Source: Trichococcus ilyis (lineage in GTDB: Bacteria > Bacillota > Bacilli > Lactobacillales > Aerococcaceae). Taken from it: a stretch of 64,000 nt of DNA. Position 1 is the stretch's first letter; each line of letters starts with the position of its first letter. This document shows positions 6,933-15,088 of the stretch, one piece after another. The stretch covers positions 23,251 to 87,250 of the forward strand of contig NZ_FNYT01000013.1 in assembly GCF_900109135.1 (NCBI RefSeq), in the 5' to 3' direction. A model generated the notes under the pieces. It was not told the DNA's origin. It ran no database searches and saw nothing but the letters and a program-made list of their open reading frames with translations. Position numbers and translations under genes: made by a program.

Positions 6933-8675
6933 GTGCCAAAATTAGTTGATTTAAAAGCAAAACCGTATAACCTGAGCGACAAACAGGTCGATTGGGTCAA
7001 CGAAACGATCGCCGGTATGACGGATGAAGAAAAAATCGGGCAATTGTTCACGAACCTTTTCTTCTTCGGCGATGACGCCTTTTCGGGGAATGATTTCACA
7101 AATAAAGAAATCATCGAAAAATTCCATATCGGTGCTGCGCGCTACCACGGAAATTCGAAAGAGGACATCCAGGATCTGTTGAACGATCTGCAATCGATGT
7201 CAAAAATTCCTCTATTGGTAGCTGCCAACTGCGATTCAGGCGGAAACGGCGCCTGCAGCGAAGGCACGTATATCGCTTCCGGTGCCCAGGCTGAAGCTGC
7301 CGGCGATCCGCTTGTCTCTTACCACGCTGGTTTGGTTTCCGCGCGTGAAGAAAAAGCGCTAGGCGTCAACGTAAACTTTGACCCTTGTGTGGACATCCTT
7401 TACAACTGGAGAAACACGATCGTCAATACGCGTGCATACGGTACCGATGCAGAAACAGTCATCAAGTACACAAACGCATATTTGGATGGCCTGACTGCCG
7501 AGAACGGCGAAAACATGGAAGACGGCGTGATCCAATGCATCAAGCACTTCCCTGGCGACGGAACCGAAGAACGCGACCAGCATCTGGTATTGGGCGTCAA
7601 TGAATTGAGCCCTGAAGAATGGCGCGCTTCTTTCGGTAAAGTGTATCAAAACCACATCGATCGCGGTGTTGAAATGATCATGGCAGGCCATATCGCGGTT
7701 CCTGCTCTGCAAAAAGAATTGAACCCTGCCTTGGAAGACAAAGACATCATGCCTGCGACATTGGCTGAAGAATTGATCCAGGATGAATTGAAGGGCGAAT
7801 TGGGCTTCAACGGTTTGGTCATCACGGATGCAACGCACATGCTGGGAATGACATCCGCTATGCGCCGCGAAGATTACGTTCCTAAAGCGATCGCTGCCGG
7901 TTGCGATATGTTCCTGTTCTTCAACAACATTGAAGAGGACTTCGGGTTCATGCTGAAAGGCTACCAAAACGGCGTCATCACGGAAGAACGATTGACCGAT
8001 GCTTTGCGCCGTATTTTGGGCTTGAAAGCCAAATTGCACTTGCCGGAAAAACAAGCCAACGGCACCTTGCTGCGCACGCGCGAAGACTTGAAAGTCATCG
8101 GCTGCGAAGAACATCTGCAATGGAGAGCGGAAGCTGCTGATAAAGGGATCTCTTTGATCAAAGATACCCAAAATAACTTGCCGATCAACCCTGTTGACCA
8201 CAAACGCATCCGCCTGTACATGCTTGAAGGCGAAAAAGGCGGCATCACCGACAATGGTTCGAAAGCGCAGCAACTGTTCGTGGACGAACTGACGAAGCGC
8301 GGCTATGAAGTTACGGTCAACGAACGCGGCTCGCGCGTAAAAGGTCCGACTTTGAAATACCGCGATGAAGTTGATTTTGCTCTGGAAGTTGCCGATATCG
8401 TCGGATACGGAGCACAAAACAATTACCGCATCCAATGGAGCACTGCTATGGCCAACGAAGTTCCTTGGTTCGTCTGGGAAGTTCCGCATGCCTTCGTTTC
8501 TCTGAACTTCACGACGCATTTGCATGATGCGACAATGGTGAAAACTTTCGTCAATGCTTACCACAACAATGCAGAGACGATCAAGCAAGTCATCGACAAA
8601 TTGGAAGGCAAGACCGATTTCAAAGGCGGCCACAACGACCTAGTCTGGACCGACAAATGGCAAGCTAAATTATAG
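6933..8675 (+). CDS. Family 3 glycoside hydrolase, cytosolic (NagZ-like active site)
   Basis: I place the start at the GTG at 6933, seven bases after a perfect AGGAGG (6920-6925); an upstream in-frame ATG at 6909 would put that ribosome site inside the gene. The 580-residue product has a GH3 TIM barrel with KHFPGDG at 204-210 followed by the Asp215-x-His217 pair that serves as acid/base in NagZ-type GH3 enzymes, and the nucleophile Asp299 in VITDATHM. The C-terminal third (about 400-580) looks like a GH3 C-terminal domain. No signal peptide or membrane anchor is present, so it acts on an imported glycoside. In this operon it may release a hexuronate or an amino sugar from a disaccharide. Beta-N-acetylhexosaminidase is the nearest guess; substrate unproven. 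Confidence 0.85.
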   Translation: MPKLVDLKAKPYNLSDKQVDWVNETIAGMTDEEKIGQLFTNLFFFGDDAFSGNDFTNKEIIEKFHIGAARYHGNSKEDIQDLLNDLQSMSKIPLLVAANCDSGGNGACSEGTYIASGAQAEAAGDPLVSYHAGLVSAREEKALGVNVNFDPCVDILYNWRNTIVNTRAYGTDAETVIKYTNAYLDGLTAENGENMEDGVIQCIKHFPGDGTEERDQHLVLGVNELSPEEWRASFGKVYQNHIDRGVEMIMAGHIAVPALQKELNPALEDKDIMPATLAEELIQDELKGELGFNGLVITDATHMLGMTSAMRREDYVPKAIAAGCDMFLFFNNIEEDFGFMLKGYQNGVITEERLTDALRRILGLKAKLHLPEKQANGTLLRTREDLKVIGCEEHLQWRAEAADKGISLIKDTQNNLPINPVDHKRIRLYMLEGEKGGITDNGSKAQQLFVDELTKRGYEVTVNERGSRVKGPTLKYRDEVDFALEVADIVGYGAQNNYRIQWSTAMANEVPWFVWEVPHAFVSLNFTTHLHDATMVKTFVNAYHNNAETIKQVIDKLEGKTDFKGGHNDLVWTDKWQAKL

Positions 8676-8702
8676 GATACGATGAATCCCACTCTAGAAA
8701 TC

Positions 8703-8768
8703 GAGCACTAAGAGGATATTACGAGGACGGCCGCTTTTTGGCCGTGACGTAATATCAACTTAGGCACT
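8703..8768. repeat. Long imperfect palindrome (about 30-bp arms)
   Basis: GAGCACTAAG...GATATTACG...ACGGCC is followed by a 7-nt loop and GGCCGT...CGTAATATC...CTTAGGCACTC. The inner ACGGCC and GATATTACG arms pair perfectly. There is no T-run directly after the stem, so it is not a standard terminator; it resembles a mobile palindromic unit or an mRNA 3'-end stabiliser for the upstream GH3 gene. Confidence 0.75.
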
Positions 8769-8793
8769 CAAACGTCACGGTGCGACGTTTGAG
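8767..8793. repeat. Perfect 10-bp inverted repeat
   Basis: CTCAAACGTC (8767-8776) and GACGTTTGAG (8784-8793) are exact reverse complements around a 7-bp spacer. It abuts the longer palindrome and could be a second stem-loop or a protein-binding site. Confidence 0.7.
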
Positions 8794-8870
8794 GTCTTTA
8801 GCTTAATTGGCACCAAGACTAGTGAAGCACAATCTGTATGCATTTCAGAGTTCAACTATAAAAAGTATGT

Positions 8871-8910
8871 GATGAATCCTGAGCTCAGAGTTTGAGCACT
8901 AACGGGATTC
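8871..8910. repeat. Second copy of the GATGAATCC...GAGCACTAA unit
   Basis: GATGAATCC at 8871 with TTTGAGCACTAACGGGATTCA downstream parallels GATGAATCC at 8681 with ATCGAGCACTAAG. TGAATCC (8873-8879) and GGATTCA (8904-8910) can pair, so this copy is also hairpin-forming. A related word (the reverse complement of TTGAGCACTTCACTAACG) occurs near 63317-63337. Confidence 0.45.
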
Positions 8911-8988
8911 AGGGGTTGATCACTGAAAAGGCAAGCCAAGACTGTGCTGTTTTGTTCACAAATCCCTCAAAACGCTGCTGTAACAAGT

Positions 8989-9023
8989 AAAGTCGAGAAG
9001 TTCATTTCTCGACTTTATTTTTT
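8989..9023 (+). terminator. Rho-independent terminator
   Basis: AAAGTCGAGAA pairs with TTCTCGACTTT across a 6-nt loop and is followed by ATTTTTTT. It closes the uronate/GH3 transcription unit. Confidence 0.85.
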
Positions 9024-9080
9024 CGAACAATAAAAAGCACTCTCGGTCAATAAAATGAAAAATATAAGCATTTCAGGGCA

Positions 9081-9109
9081 TTGAATTGTAACCGCTGTTA
9101 TTTTATACT
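9081..9109 (+). promoter_or_regulatory. Promoter of the AraC regulator and oxidoreductase cluster
   Basis: TTGAAT (9081-9086), 17-bp spacer, TATACT (9104-9109). The predicted mRNA start is about 15 bp before the araC-type gene. Confidence 0.75.
9087..9100. promoter_or_regulatory. Candidate cre (CcpA) site inside the araC-type promoter
   Basis: TGTAACCGCTGTTA matches TGWNANCGNTNWCA at 13 of 14 positions (T instead of C at position 13). It fills most of the -35/-10 spacer, the same placement as the site in the GPH transporter promoter, which argues for carbon catabolite repression of this cluster. Confidence 0.65.
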
Positions 9110-9131
9110 CTGAAGTGTCAAAGAGAGGGGG

Positions 9132-9995
9132 ATGGCAGTTATCGTTGAAAAATTATTGATCGGATACCATGCGAAGGGACAGAAATATGCATTGGATTTC
9201 CATACCCATCAGCAATATGAAATTTTCCTGTTTCACGGCGGGAACTGCCGTTTCTTGGTCGGGAACAAGATTTATTATCTTCAGCCTGGAGACTTGCTGA
9301 TGATGGATGGGATGACCGTTCATCGCGCCTATGTTATCGGAGATAAGGCGGCCTACGAACGCAGCATCGTCCATTTCGATGCCGACTGGATAGCCCCTTT
9401 GCTGAAAGACCTTAACATTGACTATCTGTTGCGACTCTTTACTGAAAATCGCAATGGGCTCATCAGGAGATTCCGCAAAAAGGATGAAATTCTGTTGGAC
9501 AGCGCTATCCGCGAAATGAATCATCTGCAGACGTTGGATCAGTCCTATGCTAATGAAGCAAAGCGAAAGCTTTCCCTCGTACAGCTGCTGCTGTCGATCG
9601 ATTCGGCGACGGACAAAATTGTTGAAAAAGGGCAGGTTTATGTGGATGAAAAAACGCAGATTGCGGAAAAAGTTTCGGAGTATATTTTCAGGCATTACCG
9701 GGACTCGTTCAGCATTGATGATATCGCCTCTACTCTTAATTTGAGCAAGTCCTATCTGTCCCACGCATTTAAAGAAATAACAGGAAACACCATCATGGCT
9801 TATGCGATGGGGTACCGGCTGTCACAAGCCTGCACAGCCCTGCTGATGGAATCGACAAAATCCATCAAGGCGATTTCGGGCGAATGTGGTTTTGAAAGCG
9901 ATGCCCATTTCAGCAGGTACTTCAAACAAATCATCGGTATGACACCGAGCACGTACAGAAAAAACAGCAGAATCAGCATAGAAAAAGGAGAATGA
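9132..9995 (+). CDS. AraC-family transcriptional regulator with cupin sensor domain
   Basis: A 287-residue regulator. The N-terminal half (about 10-100) is a cupin-like sensor (FHTHQQYEIFLFHGGNCRFLVGN...YYLQPGDLLMMDGMTVHR), typical of sugar-responsive AraC proteins. The C-terminal 100 residues carry the double helix-turn-helix, with the signature CGFESDAHFSRYFKQIIGMTPSTYRK at about 250-280. Its stop codon overlaps the start region of the next gene, so it is cotranscribed with the oxidoreductases and very likely controls them. The effector is unknown. Confidence 0.9.
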   Translation: MAVIVEKLLIGYHAKGQKYALDFHTHQQYEIFLFHGGNCRFLVGNKIYYLQPGDLLMMDGMTVHRAYVIGDKAAYERSIVHFDADWIAPLLKDLNIDYLLRLFTENRNGLIRRFRKKDEILLDSAIREMNHLQTLDQSYANEAKRKLSLVQLLLSIDSATDKIVEKGQVYVDEKTQIAEKVSEYIFRHYRDSFSIDDIASTLNLSKSYLSHAFKEITGNTIMAYAMGYRLSQACTALLMESTKSIKAISGECGFESDAHFSRYFKQIIGMTPSTYRKNSRISIEKGE

Positions 9996-11176
9996 TGAGA
10001 ATGACAGAAAAAGTGAAATTGGGGATTATTGGTTATGGTGCAGAAGGCGGCATGTATGCAGGTTTTTTCAAATACAATGATGAACGCCTGAACGACAACA
10101 TCGAATTGGCGGCAATCTGCGACAACGATCCTGCCAAAAAAGCGAAAGTCGCCGAAGATTTCCCTGGGCTGCCATTCTTCGACAACTATTTGGATCTTTT
10201 GGATTCCGGTGTTGTCAACGCAATCGTAACGACTGTTCCTCACTATGACCACTGTGTGATCGGTATCGACGCATTGAAACGCGGCATCCACTTATTGGGA
10301 GAAAAGCCAGCAGGTGTTTATACGAAAGATGTTGAACGCTTGATTGCTGTCGCTGACGAAAATCCGGAAACTACCTTCGCTATCTTCTTCAACCAACGCA
10401 CGAATCCACTTTACCGCAGAGTGAAACAACTGATGGACGAAAAAGCGATCGGCGATCTGCAACGCGCTACTTGGATGATCACGACTTGGTGGAGACCGCA
10501 AGGCTATTACAACCAAAGCGCATGGCGTGCAACTTGGGGCGGCGAAGGCGGTGGCGTCTTAGTCAACCAAGCGCCTCACCAATTGGATCTGCTGCAATGG
10601 ATCTGCGGAAAACCTGAAAAAGTATACGCGAAACTGCAATACGGTGCAGGACGCAACATCGTAGTGGAAAATGAAGTGAACGCGTTATTGGATTTCGGTA
10701 ACGGCGCTACCGGCTCATTCATCACTTGCACAAATGATATCGTCGGAACAGACCGCTTCGAAATCTTCGGAACGAAAGGCAAAATCATCGTTGAGGATTC
10801 GAAAAAATTGGTTGTGAAACAATTGGTAGCCCCAGAAGCTGAACTTTCCGAAAACATGAATATGCAGGATGTCATGAAATTATTCATGGGACAAATCAAT
10901 ATGTCCGATTACGTTACTGTGACGGAAGAAGAGTTCGAGACACCACAAGGTCTGCAACACATCTCTGTATTGAACAATTTTGCTGACCATGTCGTAAAAG
11001 GGGAGCCTTTATTGGCTAACGGCAGAGAAGGTATCAACGGTGTTACTTTAGCGAACGCTATGCATTTGTCTTCATGGTTGGATAAAGAAGTGGATTACAA
11101 CGTGGACGGCGACCTGTATCTGGCAGAATTGAACAAACGCATTGCTGAAGAAGGAAAATTCGACACAAAAAAATAA
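9992..11176 (+). CDS. Gfo/Idh/MocA-family oxidoreductase 1
   Basis: A dehydrogenase of about 394 residues with an N-terminal Rossmann domain (LGIIGYGAEGGMY near residue 11) and the family EKP motif (HLLGEKPAGVY, near residue 105) that supplies the active-site lysine, followed by an alpha/beta substrate domain with WRATWGGEGGGVLVNQAPHQLDLLQWICG. These enzymes oxidise hydroxyls of sugars or cyclitols with NAD(P). Three starts are possible, ATG at 9992, 9995 and 10001; the AAGGAG at 9985-9990 favours one of the latter two. The first ATG overlaps the stop of the araC-type gene, which implies translational coupling. Confidence 0.88.
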   Translation: MMRMTEKVKLGIIGYGAEGGMYAGFFKYNDERLNDNIELAAICDNDPAKKAKVAEDFPGLPFFDNYLDLLDSGVVNAIVTTVPHYDHCVIGIDALKRGIHLLGEKPAGVYTKDVERLIAVADENPETTFAIFFNQRTNPLYRRVKQLMDEKAIGDLQRATWMITTWWRPQGYYNQSAWRATWGGEGGGVLVNQAPHQLDLLQWICGKPEKVYAKLQYGAGRNIVVENEVNALLDFGNGATGSFITCTNDIVGTDRFEIFGTKGKIIVEDSKKLVVKQLVAPEAELSENMNMQDVMKLFMGQINMSDYVTVTEEEFETPQGLQHISVLNNFADHVVKGEPLLANGREGINGVTLANAMHLSSWLDKEVDYNVDGDLYLAELNKRIAEEGKFDTKK

Positions 11177-11195
11177 GAAAGTGACGTGATCAGGA

Positions 11196-12209
11196 ATGTT
11201 AAGAGCGGCAATAATCGGATTGGGAGATGTTTCGCCAGTCCACAAATATGCGATCGATGCCAGCCACAACGGTGAATTGGTGGCGGTCTGTGACGTGAAC
11301 GAAGCCTTGAAGTCCAGATATCCGGATGTGTCTTTTTATACAGACGTAGATGCGATGTTGGAAAAAGAGAATTTGGATGTCGTTCATATTTGCTTGCCGC
11401 ACTATCTGCATTACCCGATCACAAAGCGTTGCATCGAAAAAGGTGTGCATGTCTTTCAGGAAAAACCGCTGGCTTTGGACTATACGGAAGGCCTGAAGAC
11501 GCTCGCTCTGGCTGAAAACAGTGAATTTAAAGTCGGCGTGTGTTTCCAAAATCGTTACAACGAAACTTTTATGGAACTGCAGCGTGTGCTGGCGGAAGAA
11601 AATGTCGGAGCAGTTACTGCGGTGAAAGGTTTGGTGGCATGGTATCGCCCTGAAATCTATTACACCACCAAACCTTGGCGGGGCCAAATGGAATTTGCAG
11701 GCGGAGGATCCATCATCAACCAAGCCATCCATACGCTTGATCTGATGCAAGTCCTGGGCGGGGAAATCGACAAATGCAAAGCCAGTCTATCGAACCTCAT
11801 GGATTATGAAATCGAAGTCGAAGACACAGCCGTGGCTAATTTCACATTCAAAAACGGCGCGCGTGGCTTTTACATGTCAACCAATGCCTACGCCGAGAAT
11901 TCCAGCGTGGAACTGCAGGTCATCACCGAAAATGAAAAGTTCACGATCAAGGATAACTGTCTGTACCGCACGAACAGTTCGGGTAAAAAAGAGCTGCTCC
12001 TGGAGGACAAACCGATGCAAGGGACCAAATTCTATTACGGTCCGAGTCATTCCGCCTTGATCCAACGTTTCTACAACGCAATCGAACAGGACACGGATGA
12101 CTATGTAACCGTCAAGGAGGCATTGCCGGCGATGCTGATGATCGATGCGATGAAAGCATCGTCAAAAGAGAACCGTACAATCGAAATGGAGGAAATCATT
12201 AATGGCTAA
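11196..12209 (+). CDS. Gfo/Idh/MocA-family oxidoreductase 2
   Basis: A 337-residue family member with a Rossmann start (AAIIGLGDVSPVHKYAI) and the motif FQEKPLALD near residue 92. The substrate domain carries WRGQMEFAGGGSIINQAIHTLDLMQVLGG. It is 19 bp downstream of the first oxidoreductase, and its end overlaps the next gene by 8 bp. Two related dehydrogenases beside a TIM-barrel isomerase suggest an oxidation-isomerisation-reduction route through a keto-sugar intermediate, as in inositol or 3-keto-glycoside metabolism; the actual substrate cannot be read. Confidence 0.88.
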   Translation: MLRAAIIGLGDVSPVHKYAIDASHNGELVAVCDVNEALKSRYPDVSFYTDVDAMLEKENLDVVHICLPHYLHYPITKRCIEKGVHVFQEKPLALDYTEGLKTLALAENSEFKVGVCFQNRYNETFMELQRVLAEENVGAVTAVKGLVAWYRPEIYYTTKPWRGQMEFAGGGSIINQAIHTLDLMQVLGGEIDKCKASLSNLMDYEIEVEDTAVANFTFKNGARGFYMSTNAYAENSSVELQVITENEKFTIKDNCLYRTNSSGKKELLLEDKPMQGTKFYYGPSHSALIQRFYNAIEQDTDDYVTVKEALPAMLMIDAMKASSKENRTIEMEEIING

Positions 12210-13065
12210 AGTTAAAATTGGTGTCCAGGCATCAACGATCAAAAACAGTTTCCAAGAAGTAGGGCCTTACGAAACATTGAAGAAATTGCACGAAATCGGC
12301 TACAACTCAGTGGAAATCTCGCAAGTGGCGACTACGCCTGAAAATATTGCCGAAATCCAAAAAGCGACTGCCGATTTCGGCATGGAAATCGCATCGATGA
12401 CCGCTTCACTGAAACCGCAAGTGAAGGATGGCGAATCTTTGACGACACACTACGACAAAATCGTTGCTGACTGCAAAGCGGTCGGAACTGATCTCTTGCG
12501 CATCGGCATGCTGCCGATCGATGCAATGGCCAGTTTGGATAAAGTGTTGGAATTCTGTCATGACGTCAATGAAGTGACGCAAAAACTGAAAGAAGACGGC
12601 ATCACTTTGTACTACCACAATCATCACATTGAATTCCGCAAATATGACGGCAAATTCTTGTTGGATATAATCCGCGAAAAAGCGCCACTATTGGGATTTG
12701 AACTGGATGTCCACTGGATCCAACGCGGCGGAGCAAATCCGCTGGAAGTCATCAAGGACTATAAAGGCAAGGTGGAATTGATCCATTTGAAAGACTACCG
12801 GATTTCTGAAATCCCACAAGACGGCTTCGATGCTTTGTACACTGGCGATGTCGCTAAGTTCATGGACTACTTCACGAACATAATCCAATTTGCTGAATTG
12901 GGAACAGGAAGCCTGCCGCTGAAAGAAATCATTGAGGAAAGCATCAAAGCCGGCGCGCGCTACTTGTTGGTGGAACAAGATGACACTTACGGCGTCGACC
13001 CGTTCGAAAGCTTGAAGATTTCGCGTGATCACCTATTGGAATTGGGTTACGGAGAATTATTCTAA
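12202..13065 (+). CDS. Sugar phosphate isomerase/epimerase-like TIM-barrel protein
   Basis: A 287-residue protein of the xylose-isomerase-like TIM barrel (AP endonuclease family 2 fold, IolE/IolI/YcjR type). Metal-site candidates are Glu in NSVEISQVA (about 34), His/His in YYHNHHIEFRKYDG (about 138-142), Asp/His in LDVHWIQRGG (about 173-175), His in VELIHLKDYR and Glu in LVEQDDTYG near the C-terminus. It overlaps the preceding dehydrogenase gene by 8 bp, so it is translated with it. It may epimerise, isomerise or dehydrate the keto-sugar made by the neighbouring dehydrogenases. Confidence 0.85.
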   Translation: MAKVKIGVQASTIKNSFQEVGPYETLKKLHEIGYNSVEISQVATTPENIAEIQKATADFGMEIASMTASLKPQVKDGESLTTHYDKIVADCKAVGTDLLRIGMLPIDAMASLDKVLEFCHDVNEVTQKLKEDGITLYYHNHHIEFRKYDGKFLLDIIREKAPLLGFELDVHWIQRGGANPLEVIKDYKGKVELIHLKDYRISEIPQDGFDALYTGDVAKFMDYFTNIIQFAELGTGSLPLKEIIEESIKAGARYLLVEQDDTYGVDPFESLKISRDHLLELGYGELF

Positions 13066-13079
13066 AAATAACGACAAGA

Positions 13080-13109
13080 GGTTCGGAGATCATTCTCTTC
13101 GGACCTTTT
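13080..13109 (+). terminator. Weak terminator or attenuator between cluster genes
   Basis: GGTTCGGAGA pairs with TCTTCGGACC (two G-U pairs) around a 6-nt loop and is followed by TTTTCTT. The short T-run suggests partial read-through into the third oxidoreductase. Confidence 0.5.
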
Positions 13110-13133
13110 CTTATCATGAAGGAGGGCGTAATA

Positions 13134-14216
13134 ATGGGCAGTAAAGATGGCATGAACTATGCACCAAAAGGGAAAATAAACAGGGTAGTCGAACCAGGCC
13201 AATTCAATGTGGGGGTGACCGCTTTGGACCACGGGCACATCAACGGCATGACGAACGGCCTGATCGAAGCTGGTGCGACCATAAAATATGTGTATGATCC
13301 GGATGCTGAAAAGGTAGCGAATTATCTTGAGTCTTTCCCGGATGTGATGGTTGCTGAATCATTGGAGCAGATTCTGGAAGATCCGGAAATCAATCTGGTA
13401 GCGGCAGCGGCTGTTCCGAATCTGCGCAGCGCATTGGGCAACCGCGTCATGCGGGCAGGAAAAGACTACTTTACCGACAAGACAGGGTTCACTACGCTCG
13501 AACAACTTGAAGAAACCAAACGGATCGTAGCCGAGACCGGCAAGAAATATTGGGTATATTTCAGCGAAAGACTGCATGTGGAAGGTGCTGTTTTCGCCGG
13601 CCAGCTGATTGAAGAAGGCCGGATCGGCCGCGTCATTCAAGTGACCGGCTTCGGACCGCACCGCCTCGATAAAGCGAAGCGTCCGGATTGGTTCTTCAAG
13701 AAAGAGCAATACGGCGGCATTTTGGCTGACATCGGCAGCCACCAGATTGAGCAATTCCTCCACTATACGGGGAATACCGATGCCGAAGTACTGCACAGCA
13801 AGGTGGGCAACTACAACAATCCTGATACGCCTGAACTGGAAGATTACGGCGATGCCACGCTGGTCGGCGATAATGGCGCGACCTTCATCTTCAAAGTCGA
13901 CTGGTTCACGCCGGACGGACTCGGGACGTGGGGCGATGGCCGCACGTTCATCACCGGCACGGAAGGTACAATCGAAATCCGTAAATACATCAATGTTGCG
14001 ACGGAACAGACAGGCGACCACCTCTTCCTGGTGACGAAGGATGGCGAGGAGCACTATTCGTTGACCGGCGAAGTCGGATTCCCGTTCTTCGGCGAAATGA
14101 TTTTGGATTGCATCAACCGCACCGAAAATGCGATGACGCAGGAACATATCTTCAAAGCACAAGAGCTTTGCCTGAAAGCGCAAGAGCAAGCGCTGAACAT
14201 TACCGCCAAGTTATAA
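13134..14216 (+). CDS. Gfo/Idh/MocA-family oxidoreductase 3 (variant active-site motif)
   Basis: I place the start at the ATG at 13134, after AAGGAGG at 13119-13125; an upstream in-frame ATG (13116) overlaps that ribosome site. The 360-residue product has a Rossmann domain (VTALDHGHINGMTNGLIEAG) and a typical substrate domain (WFFKKEQYGGILADIGSHQIEQFLHY). The family EKP motif is replaced by DKTGF (YFTDKTGFTT, near residue 114), so the usual lysine position is kept but its neighbours differ, which points to a separate subfamily from the two upstream paralogues. It is the last gene of the cluster, followed by a terminator. Confidence 0.85.
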   Translation: MGSKDGMNYAPKGKINRVVEPGQFNVGVTALDHGHINGMTNGLIEAGATIKYVYDPDAEKVANYLESFPDVMVAESLEQILEDPEINLVAAAAVPNLRSALGNRVMRAGKDYFTDKTGFTTLEQLEETKRIVAETGKKYWVYFSERLHVEGAVFAGQLIEEGRIGRVIQVTGFGPHRLDKAKRPDWFFKKEQYGGILADIGSHQIEQFLHYTGNTDAEVLHSKVGNYNNPDTPELEDYGDATLVGDNGATFIFKVDWFTPDGLGTWGDGRTFITGTEGTIEIRKYINVATEQTGDHLFLVTKDGEEHYSLTGEVGFPFFGEMILDCINRTENAMTQEHIFKAQELCLKAQEQALNITAKL

Positions 14217-14222
14217 CACCCA

Positions 14223-14275
14223 TTTCCCTTTCTTTGTCTCCGGATCGTCCGGATGACGGAGAAAGGGATTTTGTT
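14223..14275 (+). terminator. Terminator of the oxidoreductase cluster
   Basis: TCCCTTT...CTCCG pairs with CGGAG/AAAGGGA with a small bulge, followed by TTTTGTTTT. Confidence 0.7.
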
Positions 14276-14297
14276 TTGGGATGACTGAGCATGTGGC

Positions 14298-14326
14298 TTG
14301 AACTATGCAGGACAGCTTGTTATGAT
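14298..14326 (+). promoter_or_regulatory. Promoter of the flavodoxin-like oxidoreductase gene
   Basis: TTGAAC (14298-14303), 17 bp, TATGAT (14321-14326) preceded by TGT, an extended -10. Confidence 0.75.
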
Positions 14327-14362
14327 GCGGTAGAAGAATGATTGAGTGGATGAGGTGAAAGG

Positions 14363-15067
14363 ATGCAAACATTGGTGATAGTCAGCCACCCGGCCTTGGC
14401 TGATTCGAACGTGCAACGGTTTCTGTGGGAAAGCCTGCCTGCTGAAGGAGCGACCTGGCACCATCTCGAATCGGTGTATCCGGATGGGCAGATCGATCGG
14501 GAAACCGAACAACAACAATTGCTCCAGTACGACCGCATCATTTTCCAATTTCCGTTTTATTGGTACAGTTCGCCAGCGTTGCTGAAGCAATGGCAGGATG
14601 TTGTCCTGACGGAAGGGTTTGCCTATGGTCCGGACAGAAGTAGGCTGTCAGGGAAAGAATTTGGCCTCATTGTGGCTCTTGGAGTGAACGAAAGGGAATA
14701 CCAAGCGGGTGGAAAGGAAGGGTTCACGATTTCGGAACTGACCCGGCCTTATCAGGCGATGGCAAGGAAATGCGGGATGAGCTATCTGCCGACGCTCGTC
14801 GTTTCGCAATTCGGTTATCTGAGCGACAGCAAAAGGAAAGAACTGCTGATTGCCTATCAACAATACTTGTCCAAAGAAAACGATGCGAGCCTGAAGACAG
14901 CGGAAAACTGGTTCAGACTCCAGTTGCAGAAGGTCGGAAAATCCGGACTTTCCGAAGAGGATCAGAGGTTGGTGGAACAGCTGGTCTCCTTGATGGAAGA
15001 CAACCGCGAACAACTGGATGATTTGGCATGGACGTTGGGGCAGATGGACGGCAGTCAGCTGGGCTGA
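14363..15067 (+). CDS. NAD(P)H oxidoreductase, flavodoxin-like fold (KefF/MdaB family)
   Basis: A 234-residue FMN/FAD-dependent quinone or nitro-reductase type protein. Evidence is the N-terminal strand LVIVSHPALADSNVQRFL, where the phosphate-binding Ser/Asn-rich loop follows the first strand, the aromatic block FQFPFYWYSSPALLKQWQDVVLTEGFAYG at about 58-86 (a hallmark of this family), and a middle glycine-rich segment VALGVNEREYQAGG. A helical tail of about 55 residues beyond the usual domain end (from 180) is an unusual extension. Its own promoter lies directly upstream and a 60-codon gene follows. Confidence 0.85.
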   Translation: MQTLVIVSHPALADSNVQRFLWESLPAEGATWHHLESVYPDGQIDRETEQQQLLQYDRIIFQFPFYWYSSPALLKQWQDVVLTEGFAYGPDRSRLSGKEFGLIVALGVNEREYQAGGKEGFTISELTRPYQAMARKCGMSYLPTLVVSQFGYLSDSKRKELLIAYQQYLSKENDASLKTAENWFRLQLQKVGKSGLSEEDQRLVEQLVSLMEDNREQLDDLAWTLGQMDGSQLG

Positions 15068-15088
15068 AGATAAAGCGAGGGGACATGG

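Larger units (their letters stand above)
8676..8988. other. Intergenic region rich in palindromes
   Basis: No gene is visible here. The stretch holds one long hairpin (8703-8768), a separate perfect 10-bp inverted repeat (8767-8793) and a partly repeated unit that begins GATGAATCC at 8681 and again at 8871, each followed within about 30 bp by GAGCACTAA. It ends at the terminator at 8989. Confidence 0.7.

Noticed and set aside
7359..8633. 424-codon minus-strand frame inside the GH3 gene
   Set aside because: It is antisense to a convincing enzyme gene, has no ribosome site and a Phe/Val/Asp-rich composition caused by the codon bias of the real gene.
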